Source: an uncultured Veillonella sp.
Lineage (GTDB): Bacteria; Bacillota; Negativicutes; Veillonellales; Veillonellaceae
DNA length: 8,186 nucleotides
Assembly: GCA_902466275.1 (NCBI GenBank)
Contig: CABQQJ010000023.1
Coordinates: 1-8,186 of the forward strand
Direction of reading: 5' to 3'
The notes beneath the pieces are model-generated. The model had not been told where the DNA came from and did no database searches. It worked only from the letters and a program-made list of their open reading frames with translations. The position numbers and the translations under genes are program-made. Shown here piece after piece: positions 4,333-8,186 of the stretch; the stretch's first letter is position 1; the number at the start of each line of letters is the position of its first letter.

Positions 4333-5073
4333 CTACTCACTCGCTTCCACAAGTGCTTTTGTATATGGGTGTACCGCTTCTTTAAGTCGTTTTGATTCGA
4401 TGGTTTCTACGATTTGCCCATCTTTCATAACGATGATTCGGTCTGTTACGGCTTGTAATAGTCCGATGTCATGGCTGACGAATACGTAGCCGAAGGGCTG
4501 TTCCGTATGGATTTTTTGTAATAGGTCTAGCACCAGCTTTTGGTTCACCGCATCAAGGGCTGATGTAGGTTCGTCAAAGAGTACTAGCTTGGGGTTCATC
4601 AACATGATCCGTGCCAATACGACACGTTGTAACTGACCACCGCTGACTTCGTGAGGGTATTTATACACCGTATTTTCTGGCAAGTCTACTCGTTGCATCC
4701 ATTTACGGATATCGTCCTTTGCTGACGCCACATCCATAAGCCCATAGTTGATATACGGCTCTAAGAGAAATGCTTCTAAGTTCATTCTAGGCGGAATCAC
4801 CGCCAAGGGATTTTGGAACATCATCTGCATAGAGCGATATATTTCTGTATGATTTTGAATGGAATGGATATCCTCACCAAAGAGTCGCAAGGTGCCAGAT
4901 GTAGGTTTTTCTAGCAGGGCAATTATCCTAAGCAATGTACTTTTACCAGAACCACTACCACCAGCAATACCTACCCGTTCATTCTCCGCTACAGAAAAAG
5001 ATACATCATCAACAGCACGAACCGTATGATTGTGGTTTGTATATTGTTTACATATATTCTCGAGTTGAATCAT
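4333..5073 (-). CDS. ABC importer ATPase, NikE/OppF type, short form
   Basis: This 246-residue ATPase would couple ATP hydrolysis to uptake by the oligopeptide/nickel-family importer encoded upstream. It has Walker A GGSGSGKS (38-45), Q-loop Q87, signature VSGGQLQR (143-150), Walker B VLFDEP (164-169) and the switch His H201 (VSHD). The Walker A lacks the usual Glu before SGSGKS (Gly instead), a small deviation. It ends soon after the nucleotide-binding domain and lacks the oligopeptide C-terminal extension of full-length OppF, so it resembles NikE or CntF in size. Its ATG is one base after the stop of the preceding ATPase gene, with only a weak GTGGTG site, so translational coupling is likely. 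The terminator follows directly. The substrate is not determined by this subunit. Confidence 0.92.
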   Translation of the reverse strand: MIQLENICKQYTNHNHTVRAVDDVSFSVAENERVGIAGGSGSGKSTLLRIIALLEKPTSGTLRLFGEDIHSIQNHTEIYRSMQMMFQNPLAVIPPRMNLEAFLLEPYINYGLMDVASAKDDIRKWMQRVDLPENTVYKYPHEVSGGQLQRVVLARIMLMNPKLVLFDEPTSALDAVNQKLVLDLLQKIHTEQPFGYVFVSHDIGLLQAVTDRIIVMKDGQIVETIESKRLKEAVHPYTKALVEASE

Positions 5074-5074
5074 A

Positions 5075-5842
5075 CTACACCACTTTCATTACGGAATCTA
5101 ACAAAATACGAGTATACTCATCCTTTGGATGGGCCATAACCTCTTCGGTGGATCCTACTTCAACGAGTTGCCCCTTATTCATAACACCGATGCTGTTGGC
5201 AATGCGCGCCGCCGCCTTGATATTATGGGTTACAATAATCACCGTTGCCCCAAGAGCCTGTGTTACCTCTTTCATAAGGTCCAATACAGAGGCTTGCACC
5301 AGCATATCTAAGGCACTAGTTGGTTCATCAGCAAATACGATGCTAGGCTTCAAGATAAGGCTTAAAGCTATTGCCAATCGCTGCTGCATGCCACCGCTCA
5401 ATTGAAACGGATAGGACTGCAAGATACGCTCTCCGTCGGTTAAGTGAACAAGATTAAGCATATCTATAACGCGGCTTACATCATAGCTTTCATCATGAGC
5501 ACAGAACAAATCCTTAAAGTGATTTTCTACGGTGCGATTTGGATTTAGATAGGCGCTGGGATTTTGAAAGATCATAGAAATCTTCGTGCCCCGCAATTGT
5601 CGCCAATCACCATCACTCAATGTAGAAACATCGGTTCCGTTTAGCAAAATTTGGCCGCTAATGGTAGCTTGTTTCAACATGCCAAAGGCGGCACGAACTA
5701 ACGTAGATTTACCAGATCCGCTTTCACCAACGATAGCAAAGACCTCACCATTGGGCACGGAGAAGGATACATCGCGTACCGCTTGCTCCGCACCATATGA
5801 AATTGTAACCTTATCAAATACGATACAATCAGATTTATTCAA
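5075..5842 (-). CDS. ABC importer ATPase, NikD/OppD type, short form
   Basis: This 255-residue ATPase pairs with the ATPase encoded next. It has Walker A GESGSGKS (39-46), Q-loop Q93 in FQNP, signature LSGGMQQR (148-155), Walker B IVFADEP (168-174) and switch His H206 (VTHN). Like its partner it lacks the C-terminal oligopeptide extension, fitting the NikD/CntD size class. The start is a TTG at 5842 with AGGA eight bases upstream. It overlaps the end of the solute-binding protein gene by 8 bases (ATTGAATAA), so the rare start codon together with coupling probably sets the ATPase level below that of the binding protein. Confidence 0.92.
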   Translation of the reverse strand: MNKSDCIVFDKVTISYGAEQAVRDVSFSVPNGEVFAIVGESGSGKSTLVRAAFGMLKQATISGQILLNGTDVSTLSDGDWRQLRGTKISMIFQNPSAYLNPNRTVENHFKDLFCAHDESYDVSRVIDMLNLVHLTDGERILQSYPFQLSGGMQQRLAIALSLILKPSIVFADEPTSALDMLVQASVLDLMKEVTQALGATVIIVTHNIKAAARIANSIGVMNKGQLVEVGSTEEVMAHPKDEYTRILLDSVMKVV

Positions 5843-7358
5843 TAGTAGAATCCTTTGTTAATAAGTAGTAATCGATTGGATGTACTGGTACATTTTTAAC
5901 TTTTGTAGTAGATACAACTGTTGCACTTGGATATAACAAGTAGATATCTGCCACGTCATCAACTAAGATTTGTTGCGCTTGTTTTGCAATATTAGAGCGT
6001 TCGTTTTGATCAAATGTTACAGACAATTGGTCGATTAACGCATCTACTTGAGAATTAGTGTAGCCGCCAATGTTTGCTTTCGCACCAGTTTTGTAGAATA
6101 AGCTGAGGAACCAGTAAGGATCGTTTGTAGACATAGTCACTACATTGCGTTCTACCAAATCAAAACCATCTGTACCAAGTGTATCTACTTCATCAGGGCT
6201 TTGTAATTTCTTAAGAGTTACAGCAATACCCGCTTTTTTCAATTCTTGTTGGATTTCTTCGTATAAGCTTGTGTCTTTACCCCAAATAGCAATAGTAATC
6301 GCTAATTCTTTGCCATCTTTTGCATACATGCCGTTTGCATTCTTAGCGTAACCAGCTTGAGTCAAGATTTGGTCAGCTTTTGCTACATCTGTCATCGGTT
6401 TATTAGCAATCGCATCATAGCCTAAGTTAGCAGATGGCGGGAATGGTGCCGCCCCTGGTGTAGAGCCATTGCCAATGATTTTAGCCATGGAATCATAGTT
6501 AATGATATGAGCAATAGCGGAACGTACAGCTTTATCATGCAATGGAGAAACTTCAGTATGGTTCAATTTCAACATGAGTACACGAACGCCTGCAACGTCT
6601 TGAATGTTGAAGCCATCTTTGAACAAGCTGCGGTTAGCAGAGTCCACTTTTTGAATTACGTCTACGTCTTTAGATTGCAACGCCATAGCGCGTTTGTTAT
6701 TGTCTTCGATGTCTTTTACAGTTACAGTATCAAGACCTGGTTTGCCACCCCAGTAATCTGCAAAGGCAACGAGTTCAATAGTTTCACCTTTTTTGAAAGT
6801 AGTGATTTTGTAAGGACCGGTAAGAACTGGTTTAGATGCTACATCTTTAAGATCTGCAGTATCCATGATAACGAAAGCAGGTTCAGTCAAGCTAGATAAC
6901 AAGGAACCATTAGGCTCTGTAGTTTTAATAATCAAGTTTTGACCATCTACTGTGATGGACTCAATTTTAACAGCTTTAGCGGAACGAGCACTTTGTTTCA
7001 TCGTATACTCGATGGACTCTTTTACCTTTTGAGGCGTCATCGGAGTACCATTGTGGAATTTAACGTTTTCACGGATGTGGAATTTCCATGTTGTAGGGTC
7101 TACATTTTCCCAAGAATCTGCCAATTGTGGGGCAAATTTCATATCCGGTGTTACAACGGCTAAGTTTTCACCTGCACCGATACGAGTCAATGTCCACGCA
7201 TCCCATTCGTGAGTTGGATCTAATGTTTCACCAAACCAATACAAACCAACATTCATATGCTTCCCTTGTTTGCCGTCTTTAGCAGTATCATTGCCACAGC
7301 CGACCAAGAGAGCTACCATGCATAGCATGGACAAACATGCTAACAACCAACGTTTCAT
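5835..7358 (-). CDS. Solute-binding lipoprotein, oligopeptide/nickel family (SBP_bac_5)
   Basis: This 507-residue extracytoplasmic binding protein would deliver substrate to the permease. The signal peptide ends in a lipobox (LVGC, lipidated Cys21) followed by a polar linker. Family landmarks include LDP (46-48), PQLADSW (77-83), the WKFHIRENVKFHNG stretch and a C-terminal VHPIDYYLL. Length and landmarks fit the DppA/OppA/NikA family. The ligand may be a di- or oligopeptide, nickel, or a metal chelate, and cannot be told by eye. The start is the ATG at 7358 with AAAGGAGA four bases upstream; an in-frame ATG at 7379 has no such site. It lies between the permease and ATPase genes, and a small hairpin upstream may raise its mRNA level relative to the permease. 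Confidence 0.93.
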   Translation of the reverse strand: MKRWLLACLSMLCMVALLVGCGNDTAKDGKQGKHMNVGLYWFGETLDPTHEWDAWTLTRIGAGENLAVVTPDMKFAPQLADSWENVDPTTWKFHIRENVKFHNGTPMTPQKVKESIEYTMKQSARSAKAVKIESITVDGQNLIIKTTEPNGSLLSSLTEPAFVIMDTADLKDVASKPVLTGPYKITTFKKGETIELVAFADYWGGKPGLDTVTVKDIEDNNKRAMALQSKDVDVIQKVDSANRSLFKDGFNIQDVAGVRVLMLKLNHTEVSPLHDKAVRSAIAHIINYDSMAKIIGNGSTPGAAPFPPSANLGYDAIANKPMTDVAKADQILTQAGYAKNANGMYAKDGKELAITIAIWGKDTSLYEEIQQELKKAGIAVTLKKLQSPDEVDTLGTDGFDLVERNVVTMSTNDPYWFLSLFYKTGAKANIGGYTNSQVDALIDQLSVTFDQNERSNIAKQAQQILVDDVADIYLLYPSATVVSTTKVKNVPVHPIDYYLLTKDSTIE

Positions 7359-7380
7359 AATATCTCCTTTAAAATACATT

Positions 7381-7393
7381 GCCTCGTCGAGGC
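7381..7393. other. Small GC palindrome between permease and binding-protein genes
   Basis: GCCTCGTCGAGGC is a perfect inverted repeat with a very short loop, in the 66-base gap between the permease stop and the binding-protein start. There is no T-tail on either strand. It could shield the 5' end of a processed binding-protein mRNA, which is how several importer operons overproduce that subunit; this is inferred. Confidence 0.3.
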
Positions 7394-7424
7394 TTTCACC
7401 ATAAAAAATCTATACACAGCACGG

Positions 7425-8186
7425 TTAACGAGATACATCGAGGGCATCGCGCAACGCATCACCAATATAGTTAAATAAAACAACAGTAATAAAAATAGCG
7501 AGCCCCGGGTAAATTAGCAGCCACGGCGCCGTTTGTAGAAAATCTCGGGAGCTCAACAAGATAGCGCCCCACTCCGGATCCGGCGGTTGCACACCGATGC
7601 CTATGAGCGAGAAACTGGCTACCAAAATGATGGCATCACCTAGATGTTGAATAATAACAATCACCAACGGTGGCAATACATTCGGCAGAATATAGCGCCA
7701 CAGAATTCGTAGATTTGAAGCACCTGACATACGAGCAAAGGTAATATACTCCGCGTGGCGTTCAATCTGTACGAGGCCTCTAGTGATACGGGCATATTCC
7801 GCCCATTTCGTAATGCACAAGGAAATGATTACATTCGTTATGCTAGGTCCCATAATACCGATGAAAGCAATGGCAATCACCATGTTCGGGAACCCTAGTA
7901 CCAAATCAATCAAGCGAGATAACCAACGGTCAATGCGAGGTGTAGAGAATCCTGCTAACCCACCAATAGCGATACCGATGGCCCCACTAATGCCAATGAT
8001 GGTGAAAGCAATCCCTAAAGAGGCTTTACCACCGTACAGAATACGAGACCACACATCACGACCGAGTTGGTCAGTACCTAATAGATGGGTACTACTAATA
8101 TCTTGTAAGCGGTCCGCGATACTCGTCGTTTCAGGATCAAAAGGTGCTATATAGGGAGCGCATAAGAAAAATGCAATCCACAGAGC
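7425..8186 (-). CDS. ABC importer permease, OppC/NikC type, N-terminus cut by window edge
   Basis: The open frame runs from the stop at 7425-7427 to the last base of the window, giving 253 visible residues; only a short N-terminal part is missing. It opens with the end of the first membrane segment (ALWIAFFLCAPYIAPFDP), then the OppC hallmark HLLGTDQLGRDVWSRILYGG (residues about 34-53). Several membrane segments follow, and the cytoplasmic EAA loop (EYITFARMSGAS to ILPN, about 146-169) that docks on the ATPases. The GTG at 8054 lies inside the conserved GRDVWSR motif and is not the true start. It forms half of the membrane channel; the other half (OppB/NikB-like) should be encoded just beyond the right edge. 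Confidence 0.93.
   Translation of the reverse strand, partial: ALWIAFFLCAPYIAPFDPETTSIADRLQDISSTHLLGTDQLGRDVWSRILYGGKASLGIAFTIIGISGAIGIAIGGLAGFSTPRIDRWLSRLIDLVLGFPNMVIAIAFIGIMGPSITNVIISLCITKWAEYARITRGLVQIERHAEYITFARMSGASNLRILWRYILPNVLPPLVIVIIQHLGDAIILVASFSLIGIGVQPPDPEWGAILLSSRDFLQTAPWLLIYPGLAIFITVVLFNYIGDALRDALDVSR

Noticed and set aside
7425..8054. Permease starting at the GTG at 8054
   Set aside because: The frame stays open to the window edge, and the upstream residues contain conserved OppC sequence (HLLGTDQLGRD), so the gene is partial at the edge.
4935..8154. Plus-strand open frames across the importer operon
   Set aside because: They are antisense shadows of well-supported genes, lack family motifs and ribosome binding sites, and have unusual composition.
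1..8186. CRISPR array, tRNA or rRNA genes
   Set aside because: No regularly spaced long repeats and no cloverleaf or rRNA signature seen on either strand.

Overview
The window looks like chromosome from a low-GC Gram-positive-lineage bacterium, most likely a diderm Negativicute such as Veillonella. This is inferred from AT-rich DNA, strong GGAGG-type ribosome binding sites, short extended -10 promoters and the protein types; no marker gene is present to prove it.

Layout, left to right. Positions 56-1404 hold an apparently intact insertion sequence of the IS256 superfamily (IS1249-like), with one 373-residue DDE transposase on the minus strand and 25-bp perfect terminal inverted repeats. It also has a second, diverged right-end-like sequence about 90 bp inside the right end. 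Next (1405-1559) is a strong intrinsic terminator preceded on the minus strand by a promoter and a phased array of TGTCA/TGACA half-sites. An orphan 135-residue protein gene (1560-1967, minus) follows.

From 2040 to about 2310 lies a compact locus resembling a type I toxin-antitoxin system. It has an extended -10 promoter, a leader hairpin that buries a very strong Shine-Dalgarno sequence, a 25-codon membrane peptide gene, and a long 3' untranslated region with two hairpins built on the same core, facing a minus-strand TATAAT box. No annotation of this locus as such is known to me; this is the most interesting part of the window.

After it come a Sec-exported protein gene (2355-2987, minus) and, divergently, a 115-residue protein with a CxCxxC motif (3218-3565, plus). 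The two share an intergenic region containing a cluster of CTATC/CAAAT repeats. A solitary PD-(D/E)XK-fold protein gene follows (3623-4114, minus).

From 4250 to the right edge is the 3' part of an oligopeptide/nickel-type ABC importer operon on the minus strand. In transcription order it contains an OppC/NikC-like permease (cut by the window edge), a lipoprotein solute-binding protein, two ATPases of the short NikD/NikE type, and a terminator. The partner permease (OppB/NikB-like) is expected just beyond the right edge. Together these proteins would bind a peptide or metal chelate outside the membrane and import it with ATP.
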